Source: Nocardioides sp. WS12
GTDB taxonomy: Bacteria > Actinomycetota > Actinomycetes > Propionibacteriales > Nocardioidaceae
DNA: 64,000 nt
Direction: 5' to 3'
Assembly (NCBI RefSeq): GCF_014108865.1
Contig: NZ_CP053928.1
Coordinates: 2,232,001-2,296,000 of the forward strand
A program made the position numbers and the translations under genes. Below the pieces are notes generated by a model. It had not been told where the DNA came from. It did no database searches and worked only from the letters and a program-made list of their open reading frames with translations. Below, piece by piece: positions 33,400 through 41,857 of the stretch (position 1 is its first letter; each line of letters opens with the position of its first letter).

Positions 33400-34608
33400 T
33401 CAGGGCTTGGCGTCGTACCAGGCCTTGAGCAGGACGCCGCACTGCGTGTTGCCGTTGAAGTCGGAGTTGATCAGGAGGGTGGCCTGGGTTCCGTCGGCGA
33501 AGGTCATCGCGCAGGTGTGCAGCTGGTTGGTGCCGAGCAGGTCGCCGCCGTGCCAGAAGGCACCCGGCGAGCGCCAGTTGTCGATCTCGCCGTCGGCCGG
33601 GCCGGACTGGCCGCCGTCGCCACCGTTGGAGTCCTCGTTCCAGCCCGCACGCCACAGGTCCATCCAGGCCAGGTCGGCCTGCGGGATGATCGCGCCGCTG
33701 CGCAGCTTGCTGAGGTACTGCACGAGCTGGGTGGAGGACATCGCGAGGCCGCGGGCTCCGGCGCACTCCTCGCTGCCGGTGCCGCGGACGCTGCCGTTGC
33801 TGGCCTGCGTGGCGTTCAGCGGGTAGGAGCGGACGCCCGTGGTGGTGCCGGGCGTGATGCAGCCGATGCCGCCGATCTGGGCCGGCTTGAAGATGAACTC
33901 CCTCATGAACTCGAGGACGTACGACGTGTGGTTGGCCGCGGTGATGGTGATCTCCTCGGCGGCGTTGGTGTACTTCTTGCCGCCGCTGCGGTTCCAGAGC
34001 TCGGCGTTGATGATCCGCAGGAGCGCGAAGTTGGCGTTCTTGTACTGGCGCTGCGAGTCGACGACGGTGCCGAGCTCGACGACGGTCTTCATCGCGTTCC
34101 AGCCGTTGTTGCTCGGCGGGTTGGCGAGGGCGGCGAGCGCCTGGTTGATGCCGGAGGTGTGGGTGAGCAGGTGGCGGAACCGGACCTGCGTGAACTTGGT
34201 GGTGTCCCAGGTCTTCGGCAGGTAGGGCCAGACCAGGGTCTCCGGGGTGAGGCCGTTGCGACGCAGCAACTTCATCGTGGCGACCGCGGTGACGTTCTTG
34301 GTCACGCTGGCGAGCTCCATCTGCATGCTCGCCTGCATCGGGATCGGGACGCCGTTGTTGTCGGCGGCGGAGACGGCGAAGCCACCTTCGTCGGCGACCT
34401 TGAGGGTGCCGTTCTGCGAGATGGCGAGCTGCCAGCCGAAGGCCTTGTTCTGCATCTGGGTGGCCACCGAGGCGCGCATCTCGGCGACGCTGGCCTGGGT
34501 GTTGGTGAAGACGGCGTCCTCGGCGTGGGCGGCGGGCGCGTTGCCCACGGTCAGGGGCAGTGCGGCAGCGGCCAGGGCGAGGGCGGCTGCGGTGCGGCGC
34601 AGGTTCAT
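33400..34608 (-). CDS. Secreted beta-lactamase-fold serine hydrolase
   Basis: A 402-residue exported protein with a signal peptide (1 to about 29, ending AAHA) and a class C beta-lactamase/DD-peptidase-like domain. The SxxK motif is Ser101-Val-Thr-Lys104 (MELASVTKNVTA), the YxN equivalent is YKNANFALL, and the late HGGDLLGTNQLH supplies the KTG/HxG position. These proteins act as esterases, peptidases or penicillin-binding homologues; no clear choice can be made. AGGAGC lies upstream of the ATG. It is divergent from a TetR gene that may regulate it. Confidence 0.85.
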   Translation of the reverse strand: MNLRRTAAALALAAAALPLTVGNAPAAHAEDAVFTNTQASVAEMRASVATQMQNKAFGWQLAISQNGTLKVADEGGFAVSAADNNGVPIPMQASMQMELASVTKNVTAVATMKLLRRNGLTPETLVWPYLPKTWDTTKFTQVRFRHLLTHTSGINQALAALANPPSNNGWNAMKTVVELGTVVDSQRQYKNANFALLRIINAELWNRSGGKKYTNAAEEITITAANHTSYVLEFMREFIFKPAQIGGIGCITPGTTTGVRSYPLNATQASNGSVRGTGSEECAGARGLAMSSTQLVQYLSKLRSGAIIPQADLAWMDLWRAGWNEDSNGGDGGQSGPADGEIDNWRSPGAFWHGGDLLGTNQLHTCAMTFADGTQATLLINSDFNGNTQCGVLLKAWYDAKP

Positions 34609-34736
34609 CGGAGTTGCTCCTTCAGTCAGGGTTGATGTGCTGGTGACTGTTGGAGCAGCGGGGGAGAGGAACCTTGCAACTTTTCCGGAGAGGTTTCTTC
34701 GACGTGCCGTCCCGCGGCGATGGCTAGGGTGGCGCC

Positions 34737-35372
34737 ATGAGCGAGACGGCGCCGGCGACGCGGATCCTGCGTGCTGCCGAGGAGCTGATCGCCGAGCGCG
34801 GCCCCAGCGCTTCGCTCGAGGACGTCGCCCGTACGGCGGGTCTGCGCAACAAGTCCGCCGTGCACTACTACTTCGGCGGCCGCGACGGTCTGATCGCTGC
34901 GGCCGTCAATGCTCGCCTCGGCGAGATGGAAGCGGCGCGGGTGCAGATGCTGGCCGATGCCGAGTCGTCGGGAACCCACCACGACATCCGCAGCCTCGTG
35001 GCGATGCTGGTCCTGCCGATGGTGCAGATCGTCGACAGCCCCGACGCCACGCACTTCGCGCGCTTCCTTGACCGGGTGCGCGATCATCCGGCGGTCTTCG
35101 ACCCGGACGTCCTGGCGGACGAGCGGCACCCGTCGTTGCGGATCGTCATGGGCCGGATGTCGCGGCAGATCACGATGGTTCCCGAGTCCGATCGCCGCTT
35201 CCGGACCGACGCGATGGCGATCTGCCTGCTGAGTCTGGTGGCTGAGTACGAACGGACTGCCGACTCCCTCGACGAGGTCGCCCGCGAGCGGCGACGCCAG
35301 GAGCTCATCGACGTGCTGACCGGTCTGGTGACGGCTGCCCCTGCGCACGAGCAGGCAAAGATTAAGGGCTAG
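34737..35372 (+). CDS. TetR family transcriptional regulator
   Basis: A 211-residue TetR protein. The DNA-binding domain (about 8-55) reads ILRAAEELIAERGPSASLEDVARTAGLRNKSAVHYYFGGRDGLIAA. The ligand domain is helical and not recognisable as to ligand. TAGGGT (34725-34730) sits 6 nt before the ATG, fitting a leaderless transcript. The gene is divergent from the serine hydrolase and ends 41 nt before the GH5 gene, whose own promoter overlaps the TetR 3' end. It could control either neighbour. Confidence 0.88.
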   Translation: MSETAPATRILRAAEELIAERGPSASLEDVARTAGLRNKSAVHYYFGGRDGLIAAAVNARLGEMEAARVQMLADAESSGTHHDIRSLVAMLVLPMVQIVDSPDATHFARFLDRVRDHPAVFDPDVLADERHPSLRIVMGRMSRQITMVPESDRRFRTDAMAICLLSLVAEYERTADSLDEVARERRRQELIDVLTGLVTAAPAHEQAKIKG

Positions 35373-35375
35373 CCC

Positions 35376-35406
35376 TTGACTTGGTAAGGCCGTTGCCTTG
35401 TACCGT
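35376..35406 (+). promoter_or_regulatory. Promoter of the GH5 gene
   Basis: TTGACT (35376-35381) precedes TACCGT (35401-35406) by 19 nt; an alternative -10, TGTACC (35399-35404), gives 17 nt. The ATG at 35414 is 7 nt after TACCGT and lacks a Shine-Dalgarno, so transcription probably starts at or next to the start codon. Confidence 0.5.
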
Positions 35407-35413
35407 GCCGAGC

Positions 35414-36940
35414 ATGCTCCCCACGTTCGGCGCGCTCCGCCGCACCGTCGCCCTTGCCGCCTGCCTCAGCCTCGCCGTCGTGGGACTGGCCACGACCAGC
35501 CCCAGTTCGGCAGAGCCGGCATCTGCGGGGGAGACGTCGACGTTCCCGGTCGCTGAGAACCTGCGACACACCGGTCGTTGGTTCACAGACCAGGACGGCC
35601 GCGCCGTGGTCATCCACGGCACGAACATGATCAACAAGTTCGCGCCGTACACGCCGGATGCCCTGGGCTTCGGTGAGGACGACCTGCAGTTCCTGGCCGA
35701 CAACGGCTTCAATGCGATCCGGCTCGGCTTCACGTGGGCGGCCGTCGAACCCCAGCCCGGCCAGTACGACGACGTCTACATCGACAAGATCGTCGACCTG
35801 GCTGCCGCCGCAGCCGAGCACGGCCTGATGCCGGTGGTGAACTTCCACCAGGACGGCTACAGCGAAACGTACGGCGGCAACGGTGCTCCCGCGTGGGCGA
35901 GCATCTCCTACGGCATCCCCGGGCTGACCTTCCTGCCGGCTCCCGCCAACGTGCTGCCGGGTGCGGCCATCGCCAACGAGAACTTCTGGCGCAACGTCAA
36001 GGCGCCCGACGGCATCGGCCTGCAGGACCACTACGCCGCGGCGTGGAAGCACGTCGCGCAGCGGTTCGGTGATGATCCGAACACGGTCTTCGAGATCGAC
36101 AACGAGCCGTCCCCGGGGATCCTCGACGTGGCGACCTGTGCCCTGCCCATCGGGTGCCCGCTGTTCGACGTACTCAAGCTGGCGCCGTTCCACCGCAAGG
36201 TGCTGGCGTCGATCCGGCAGGTCGACAGTGACCGCCTTGTCTTCGTCGAGCCGCAGGCGTTCTTCGGCCTCGGTGCACGGACCTGGCACCCCTCGATGAA
36301 CGACCCGCAGGTCGGGTTCGCCTTCCACAACTACTGCGCGCTGGCCCTGGCGCCGGTGCCCCTCCCGATTCCGTCGCTGCCCTGCGACGTCCTCACCGGC
36401 ATCAACCTCGCCAACGCCCAGGCGCAGTTCAAGGCGACCGGCGAGCCGCTCCTGATGAACGAGTTCGGCGCCGGTGACACAGACGTCGTCGTGGAGAGCC
36501 TGCTCAACCAGGCCGACAAGCAGATGCTCAGCTGGATGCACTGGGCCTACTGGGGACAGGACTTCGGGCACGACGCGAAGTACGGCCTGATCAACGACAT
36601 CAGCAAGGCGCCGACCGACGACAACATCAAGCAGGGACTGCTGACGGTACTGACCAAGCCGGCGCCCAAGGTCGTCGCTGGAACGCCGCTGAGCTGGAAC
36701 TGGGACAAGGCCACGTCGACCTTCCAGGCGTCGTACTCGACGGCTCGTGCGGGTGGCGGCGGCAACTTCCCGGGTGGCTCGGTGTCGGAGTTCTTCGTGC
36801 ACCCGCGGTTCTTCGCCAACGGCTACCAGGTCCAGGTCACCGGCGGCACGGTCACGTCGGCGCCCAACTCTGCGCGCCTGACGGTCTCCTCGCTGCCGGG
36901 GGCGGCAACGATCACCGTGAAGGTCACGCCGGCTTCGTGA
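35414..36940 (+). CDS. Secreted GH5 endoglycoceramidase-like glycosidase
   Basis: A 508-residue exported protein (signal peptide to about residue 34) with a GH5 barrel. Features shared with endoglycoceramidases are VIHGTNMINK, IRLGFTWAAVEP, VVNFHQDGYSE, the acid/base Glu231 in FEIDNEPSPG and the nucleophile Glu350 in LLMNEFGAG. Their spacing matches Rhodococcus EGCase (Glu233/Glu351, from memory). A C-terminal beta domain (about 415-508) follows. It would release the oligosaccharide from glycosphingolipid or a similar glycolipid; a simple cellulase is less likely given HQDGY. ATG 35414 gives a proper signal sequence. Confidence 0.8.
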   Translation: MLPTFGALRRTVALAACLSLAVVGLATTSPSSAEPASAGETSTFPVAENLRHTGRWFTDQDGRAVVIHGTNMINKFAPYTPDALGFGEDDLQFLADNGFNAIRLGFTWAAVEPQPGQYDDVYIDKIVDLAAAAAEHGLMPVVNFHQDGYSETYGGNGAPAWASISYGIPGLTFLPAPANVLPGAAIANENFWRNVKAPDGIGLQDHYAAAWKHVAQRFGDDPNTVFEIDNEPSPGILDVATCALPIGCPLFDVLKLAPFHRKVLASIRQVDSDRLVFVEPQAFFGLGARTWHPSMNDPQVGFAFHNYCALALAPVPLPIPSLPCDVLTGINLANAQAQFKATGEPLLMNEFGAGDTDVVVESLLNQADKQMLSWMHWAYWGQDFGHDAKYGLINDISKAPTDDNIKQGLLTVLTKPAPKVVAGTPLSWNWDKATSTFQASYSTARAGGGGNFPGGSVSEFFVHPRFFANGYQVQVTGGTVTSAPNSARLTVSSLPGAATITVKVTPAS

Positions 36941-37727
36941 CGTCGGAGGCCCGCAGCGTCCAGTTCGGCGTACGCCGTTCGCGCCACGCTGCGGGCCCTT
37001 CGGCCGCATCCGGGTGGCCCATCAGGATCCGATGGGCCTCGGTCTCTGCGTCCGCGATGTGCTCGGGGGAGAGGTCGGACCACAGCAGTTCCTTGCTGAG
37101 GGCCAGGGCCGCGGGGCTCACGTTGGTCGCGACGTCGCGGGCGATCTCCAGTGCTGTGGGGAGTACGTCGCCGGCCGGCAGGGCTTGATTCGCCAGACCG
37201 CGCGTCGCCGCTTCGGAACCGCGGATCGTGCGGCCGGTGAGCAGCATCTCGGCCGCGACTGCGGTGCCGGCGAGACGACGCAGCGTGAAGTGGCTCTGCG
37301 CGTCGCCGATCATGCCGCGGCGCACCTGCGGGATCGCGAGTTTGGCGTCCTCGGCAACGATCCGCAGGTCGCACTGCAGGGCGATGGTGAGGCCGATGCC
37401 GATCGCGGGGCCGTTGATGGCGGCGATGACCAGTTTGCGCACCTGCCAGGCCGGCGGCTGCACTGGCGAGGCGGAGAACGCCTCGTCCGGATCGTCGAAC
37501 GCACGCGAGCCCGGGCTCAGGTCGGCTCCGGCGCAGAAGGCCGTACCGGCGCCCGTCAGTACGACGGCCCGGACCGCATCGTCCTCGTCGCAGGTGCGCA
37601 GCGCGTCGCCGAGTGCGCGCCCCGTCGAGCGCGAGAAGAGGTTCAGCCCGTCCGACCCGGCCAGGGTGATCAGGGCGACGCCGTCGTCGACGACGAGCGT
37701 CACCGCCGTGCTGGCCGGGGTCGTCAC
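36924..37727 (-). CDS. Enoyl-CoA hydratase/isomerase family protein
   Basis: A 267-residue crotonase-fold protein: GTAFCAGADLSPGSRA and INGPAIGIGLTIALQCDLRIVAED form the oxyanion hole, and RRGMIGDAQSHFTLRRLAGTAVAAEMLLTGR is the conserved hydratase stretch. The second catalytic Glu position is not obvious (GMIGDAQSHF), so the exact reaction is uncertain. It ends a three-gene unit with an LLM oxidoreductase and a sulfotransferase, overlapping the LLM stop by 4 nt. Its 3' end overlaps the convergent GH5 gene by 17 nt. Confidence 0.85.
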   Translation of the reverse strand: MTTPASTAVTLVVDDGVALITLAGSDGLNLFSRSTGRALGDALRTCDEDDAVRAVVLTGAGTAFCAGADLSPGSRAFDDPDEAFSASPVQPPAWQVRKLVIAAINGPAIGIGLTIALQCDLRIVAEDAKLAIPQVRRGMIGDAQSHFTLRRLAGTAVAAEMLLTGRTIRGSEAATRGLANQALPAGDVLPTALEIARDVATNVSPAALALSKELLWSDLSPEHIADAETEAHRILMGHPDAAEGPAAWRERRTPNWTLRASDVTKPA

Positions 37728-38743
37728 GGTCGTAGCGCCGTGACCAGTTGGCTGATCAGGTCCAGCGACGGGTCAGACCCGGGGAAGTAGCAGCAGACCC
37801 GTTCTGCGTGGCTGCCGAAGCGGTCGAGCAGTTGCTGTGCGCACTCCTGCGGCGTACCGACCACGGCCAGCCGGGCGAGCAGGTCGTCGTCGATGAGGTG
37901 CGCGCTGGTCGCCAGCTCTCCCCGTCGTACGGCGTCCGCGCACTGGGGTTGCAGATCAGCTCGGCCCTCGACCTCGAGCACCGGGCGGTAGGCCGGCGTG
38001 GAGGCGTAGAACGCCAGCAGGCGGCGGACGCCCTCGATGGCACCGGCCAGTTCCGCAGGATCCGACGCCATGGCGAGGATCGCCTGCGGGTGGATGGTGA
38101 AGCCGCTGGCGTCAGCCTCGCGTCGGCTCAGACCTTCCTCGATTGCGGGCAGCGTGCGTTCGGTGAAGTGCCGTGCGGAGTTGAAGGGCATCACCAGCAG
38201 GCCGTCGGCCACCTCTGCCGCAGCGCGCGTCATCGCAGGCCCCAGTGCTCCGAGGAGCACCGGCGGGACGCCGTACTGATTCGGGCCGGGGTTGAACATC
38301 GGCGGCATCAGGTCCAGGCGCGTGTACTCGCCGGTGAAGTCGAGCCGGGTGCCGTTCTGCCACGCGTCCAGCACGGCCTTGACCGCCTGCACCCGGTCCT
38401 TCATCTGCGCGACGGGCCGGTCCCAGGTGGCGCCGTACCGTCGCTCGATGTGGGCCTTCACCTGCGAGCCCAGTCCGAGCCGGAACCCGCCCCGGGACAG
38501 GGTTTGCAGGTCGTAGGCGAGGTTCGCGAGATGCATCGGACTGCGGGGGAGTGCGATCGCGACATTGGTCATCAGGTCGATCGGACCGCAGGACGTCGCC
38601 GCCACCGCGAGGGGGAGGAAGGCGTCGTGGGCCCCTTCGAAGGTGAAGAGTCCCGCGACGCCGGTCGAGGCCAGTTCCTGCGCACGGGCCGCCACGTGGT
38701 CGGGCGCTGCGTCGAGTCGGATGTCGACCGCGAGGCCGGTCAC
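37724..38743 (-). CDS. LLM-class F420-dependent oxidoreductase (TIGR03617-like)
   Basis: A 339-residue luciferase-like protein: IDLMTNVAIALPRSPMHLANLAYDLQTLSRGGFRLGLGSQVKAHIERRYGA is the family core, and HAERVCCYFPGSDPSLDLISQL ends it. The group is typical of actinobacteria and usually uses reduced or oxidised F420. It overlaps both neighbours by 4 nt (ATGA), so sulfotransferase, LLM protein and enoyl-CoA hydratase are made from one coupled message. A common lipid or steroid-derived substrate is plausible but not shown. Confidence 0.85.
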   Translation of the reverse strand: MTGLAVDIRLDAAPDHVAARAQELASTGVAGLFTFEGAHDAFLPLAVAATSCGPIDLMTNVAIALPRSPMHLANLAYDLQTLSRGGFRLGLGSQVKAHIERRYGATWDRPVAQMKDRVQAVKAVLDAWQNGTRLDFTGEYTRLDLMPPMFNPGPNQYGVPPVLLGALGPAMTRAAAEVADGLLVMPFNSARHFTERTLPAIEEGLSRREADASGFTIHPQAILAMASDPAELAGAIEGVRRLLAFYASTPAYRPVLEVEGRADLQPQCADAVRRGELATSAHLIDDDLLARLAVVGTPQECAQQLLDRFGSHAERVCCYFPGSDPSLDLISQLVTALRP

Positions 38744-39975
38744 GCCAGGAACCGCTCGATGTAGGGCGCGAAGCGCTCGGTGAGCTCGTCGACGTCCAGG
38801 CCGAGGTCGCCTGCCCGGTAGTCGATGGTGCCGTTCCGGCCCTGCACGTGGGTGTCCAGGTAATGGGCCATCTTGTCGCGCGCCTCCTCGGTGACGACGT
38901 CGCCCGCCAGCCGGATCGCCCGTGCGGCAGTGTCGAGTTCGTCGGCCATGAAGTCGCCGAACCGGACGTCCATCGTCCGGAGTTCCGGGACGTGGTCGCG
39001 GTCCTTGAGCAGGGTCGAGAGCATGGTGTCGAGGCGGTCGCTCCAGTCGCGACCGATGGCGAACGCGTCGACGGACTCGAGGTTCATCCGGCGGCTGTAG
39101 GCGAGCATCGTCGCCATCGACACGGTGACCCGGGCGGGATCGCGGTGGGTGAGGACGACGGTGGCGCCGGGGAAGACCGCGGCCAGCGTCGGCAGCTGTT
39201 CGAGGTGCTGCGGCGACTTGAGTAGCCAGCGTCGCCCGCCGTCGAGGAACTGCAAGGCCTGCAGTTGCAGGCGCAGATGACGGTAGTGCGGGGTCTGGTC
39301 GTGCGCGAGGTAGTGCTCCCGCGACGCCGGTACGTCGACGAGTGTCTCGAACAACATCGAGGAGAAGTCGTTGGCCAGCAACTGGATCTCTTCGTGCACG
39401 TGGTCGGTCGTCATCTCGTGCATGGCGCGGAACAGCGGCATGGCCTGGTCGACGAACTCGATCGCCTGGTCGCAGCGGCCGCGCCGCGGGTCCGGCTCGA
39501 CTCCGGCTTCCGCGGGCAGGGGGAAGGGCTCGAGGCTCTCCCAGTAGGGGAGGGTGCGGAACAACCCGCTTGCAGCAAGGAGATTGTGCAGGTGCGTGGT
39601 GCCGGTGCGGGGCAGCCCGGCGATGATGACCGGCGGCGCGAGCTCGATGTCACGGATCTCGGGGTGTCGCCCCAGCAGGTCCTCCAGCAGCAGCCGGTTC
39701 TTGAGGTGCTGGGTCAACTGGGAGTGCAGCATGACCTGACCGGCGCCGGTCAGCGGCAGCACGTGGATGGCACCCAGCAACACGTCGAGACGCTCCCGGT
39801 AGTCGTCCGGGCCGAAGTCGTCGAGACCGGTCTGCGCGACGGCCGCGGCGTGCAGGCTCTCGGACGTCAGCGGCAGGTCGGGAGCGAGGGACCCGAGGAA
39901 CGTCTGGATCTCGACCACCTCCGGGGTGAACGTCGGTGTGGCCAGGTCGTCGATCACGACGGGTTGTTGCTGCAT
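38740..39975 (-). CDS. Sulfotransferase family protein
   Basis: A 411-residue PAPS-dependent sulfotransferase-like protein. The 5'-phosphosulfate loop is IAGLPRTGTTHLHNLL (about residue 115), and the 3'-phosphate-binding region contains GRRWLLKSPQHLEQL and VVLTHRDPARV. Such proteins transfer sulfate to hydroxyls of lipids or sterols; the acceptor is unknown here. ATG 39975 has a minus-strand TAATGT (39983-39988) 7 nt upstream and no ribosome site. The promoter faces a TetR gene across only 27 bp. Confidence 0.85.
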   Translation of the reverse strand: MQQQPVVIDDLATPTFTPEVVEIQTFLGSLAPDLPLTSESLHAAAVAQTGLDDFGPDDYRERLDVLLGAIHVLPLTGAGQVMLHSQLTQHLKNRLLLEDLLGRHPEIRDIELAPPVIIAGLPRTGTTHLHNLLAASGLFRTLPYWESLEPFPLPAEAGVEPDPRRGRCDQAIEFVDQAMPLFRAMHEMTTDHVHEEIQLLANDFSSMLFETLVDVPASREHYLAHDQTPHYRHLRLQLQALQFLDGGRRWLLKSPQHLEQLPTLAAVFPGATVVLTHRDPARVTVSMATMLAYSRRMNLESVDAFAIGRDWSDRLDTMLSTLLKDRDHVPELRTMDVRFGDFMADELDTAARAIRLAGDVVTEEARDKMAHYLDTHVQGRNGTIDYRAGDLGLDVDELTERFAPYIERFLA

Positions 39976-40002
39976 GAGCAATACATTACGATCAATAACG
40001 AA
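39976..40002. promoter_or_regulatory. AT-rich 27-bp divergent promoter region
   Basis: This short spacer between the sulfotransferase and TetR starts is far more AT-rich than its surroundings (CAATACATTACGATCAATAA). It contains the minus-strand TAATGT hexamer of the sulfotransferase. A TetR operator is expected here, but the dyad is too weak to define. Confidence 0.45.
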
Positions 40003-40599
40003 ATGAAAGCAACGACTTCCGAGACCAGAACCGCGGGAAGACCGCGCGACCGCCGGATCGACGAGGCGGTCATCGCGGCGACCCGCGAACTCCTCGCGAC
40101 CGAGGGGTACGCCGGCCTGTCGCTCGCCGCCGTGGCCACCCGCTCGGGCACCAACACTCCGGCGATTTACCGGCGCTGGGAGTCGAAGGCCCACCTGGTC
40201 CACGAGGCCGTCTTCCCCGAGTCCCTCGCGACAGGCCTGCCGTCGACCGGTGACCTGCGTACGGACGTGGAAGCACTCGTGCGCGGCAGCGCCCTGCTGT
40301 TCTCCGATCCGGTGGCGCGAGCCGCCCTGCCCGGCCTGCTGAGCGATCTGGTGCCACATCCCGAGCTCCACCGTGAACTGATGGACCAGCTGTGGGTGTC
40401 GCGAATCGGTGAGGTCCAACAACTCCTCGACGACGCCACTGCGAAGGGCCGGGTACGACGCGGCGTACGTGCCGACCATCTGCTCAACATCATCGGTGGC
40501 AGCGCGCTCCTCGCGGTGTTGACGCCCGGACAGACCGTGCTCGACGAAGCGTGGATCAACTCGATCTGCACGTTGGCGCTGGAAGGAATCACGACATGA
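40003..40599 (+). CDS. TetR family transcriptional regulator
   Basis: A 198-residue protein. The helix-turn-helix (about 16-62) is RIDEAVIAATRELLATEGYAGLSLAAVATRSGTNTPAIYRRWESKAHLV, followed by a TetR_C-type ligand domain (VEALVRGSALLFSDPVARAALPGLLSDL). It is divergent from the sulfotransferase operon and overlaps the DUF1214 start (ATGA), so it probably autoregulates and controls both directions. The ligand is unknown. Confidence 0.9.
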   Translation: MKATTSETRTAGRPRDRRIDEAVIAATRELLATEGYAGLSLAAVATRSGTNTPAIYRRWESKAHLVHEAVFPESLATGLPSTGDLRTDVEALVRGSALLFSDPVARAALPGLLSDLVPHPELHRELMDQLWVSRIGEVQQLLDDATAKGRVRRGVRADHLLNIIGGSALLAVLTPGQTVLDEAWINSICTLALEGITT

Positions 40600-41750
40600 C
40601 CACCACCGGCTGGCAGTCCACGGCGGCCTGGCACGAACTGCTCGCCGGTCTCGGCGAGCTCGAGCAGACCTTCCTGGCTGGTGACCGTGCCGTCGAGGGC
40701 GAGACGGGAGTCGTCGACGGTTACCGGATGCTCGCGACCGCGCTCGGGGTCGGTCTCGACACCTACCTGTTCGCCGAGAAGAGCCGGCCCGTCTTCATCG
40801 AAACGGTCAATCCGTTCCGGCGGGACCGCCGCTGGGGTGGCGACAACACGGACGCCTGGTACTCCTACGCACCCCTGGACCCGCGCCGCTCCTACCTCGT
40901 GTCGGGTCACCGCGGTGACAGCGTCTACTTCTCGCTCACGGTCTACAACGAGCCGTCGCCCGGTGCCTGGTCGGACCGCGTGATCGGTGTCCTCAACGAC
41001 AGCGACCTCGCCATCGACGAGGGCGGGAACTTCGAACTGCTGCTCGCTCCCGAGCGGCCGGCCGATTGGTCCGGCCCGTTCATCGAGCTCGCCGATGATG
41101 CCGCGGTCGCGTTCACCCGCGACTACCAGGCGGACCCGCGGACGGGCAGGCCCGTGACCTGGCGCATCGAGGCACTGGAGGGAGCCGACCCCATCGTGCG
41201 GAGCGACGGAGCCACGGCGACCGCACTGCGATCGACGCTGACCTGGTTGCGCACGATGACGGCCATCGTGCCGCTCCGTCTGGGGGAGCGGATCGACGGC
41301 GACCGCCTCGAGCTCGGCCACAACGCCGCGCAGGTGGCCAACGAATTCGCGGATCCCTACCAGGTGCCGGACTTCAACTTCGGCTGGTCGGCCACCGACG
41401 CGTGCTACTCCTTCGGCAGCTACGACCTCGGGCCGGACGAGGCGCTCGTGGTCACGCACCAGCCGCCGACCTGCCGGTTCTGGAACCTGACGACGTGGAA
41501 CCAGTTCATGGCCGGCCACACGGCGACGGACGGGCGCACCTCGCTCAACATGACGACGGCGAAGCCGAACTCCGACGGCACCGTGACCATCGTGATCGCG
41601 CGGGACCGGCTGGATCACCCCAACGCGATCAGCACGCTGGGCCAGCCGCGGGGGAGCCTCGCGTTCCGCTGGTTCCTCGGGGACGTCGTACCCGCGCGAC
41701 CGGAGGTGCGGCTGGTGTCGCGCAGCGAGGCGCCGACCGAACTGCCCTGA
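40596..41750 (+). CDS. DUF1214 domain-containing protein
   Basis: A 384-residue protein with no signal peptide. The C-terminal third is a DUF1214 domain (YSFGSYDLGPDEALVVTHQPPTCRFWNLTTWNQFMAG, followed by RTSLNMTTAKPNSDGTVTIVIARD). The family is widespread beside steroid and aromatic catabolic genes of actinobacteria, but no reaction is established. Its ATG overlaps the TetR stop, so it is a regulator-coupled member of this small regulon. No catalytic residues can be named. Confidence 0.85.
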   Translation: MTTTGWQSTAAWHELLAGLGELEQTFLAGDRAVEGETGVVDGYRMLATALGVGLDTYLFAEKSRPVFIETVNPFRRDRRWGGDNTDAWYSYAPLDPRRSYLVSGHRGDSVYFSLTVYNEPSPGAWSDRVIGVLNDSDLAIDEGGNFELLLAPERPADWSGPFIELADDAAVAFTRDYQADPRTGRPVTWRIEALEGADPIVRSDGATATALRSTLTWLRTMTAIVPLRLGERIDGDRLELGHNAAQVANEFADPYQVPDFNFGWSATDACYSFGSYDLGPDEALVVTHQPPTCRFWNLTTWNQFMAGHTATDGRTSLNMTTAKPNSDGTVTIVIARDRLDHPNAISTLGQPRGSLAFRWFLGDVVPARPEVRLVSRSEAPTELP

Positions 41751-41857
41751 CGCGAATAGCACGGACGGCCTGTGTCCGGATCACCCATTCGGGCCATTCC
41801 CCGTCCCGCTGGTCTCCGTCACTGTGAGGTGGGGAGGACAACGGACGGGGGTCCCGG

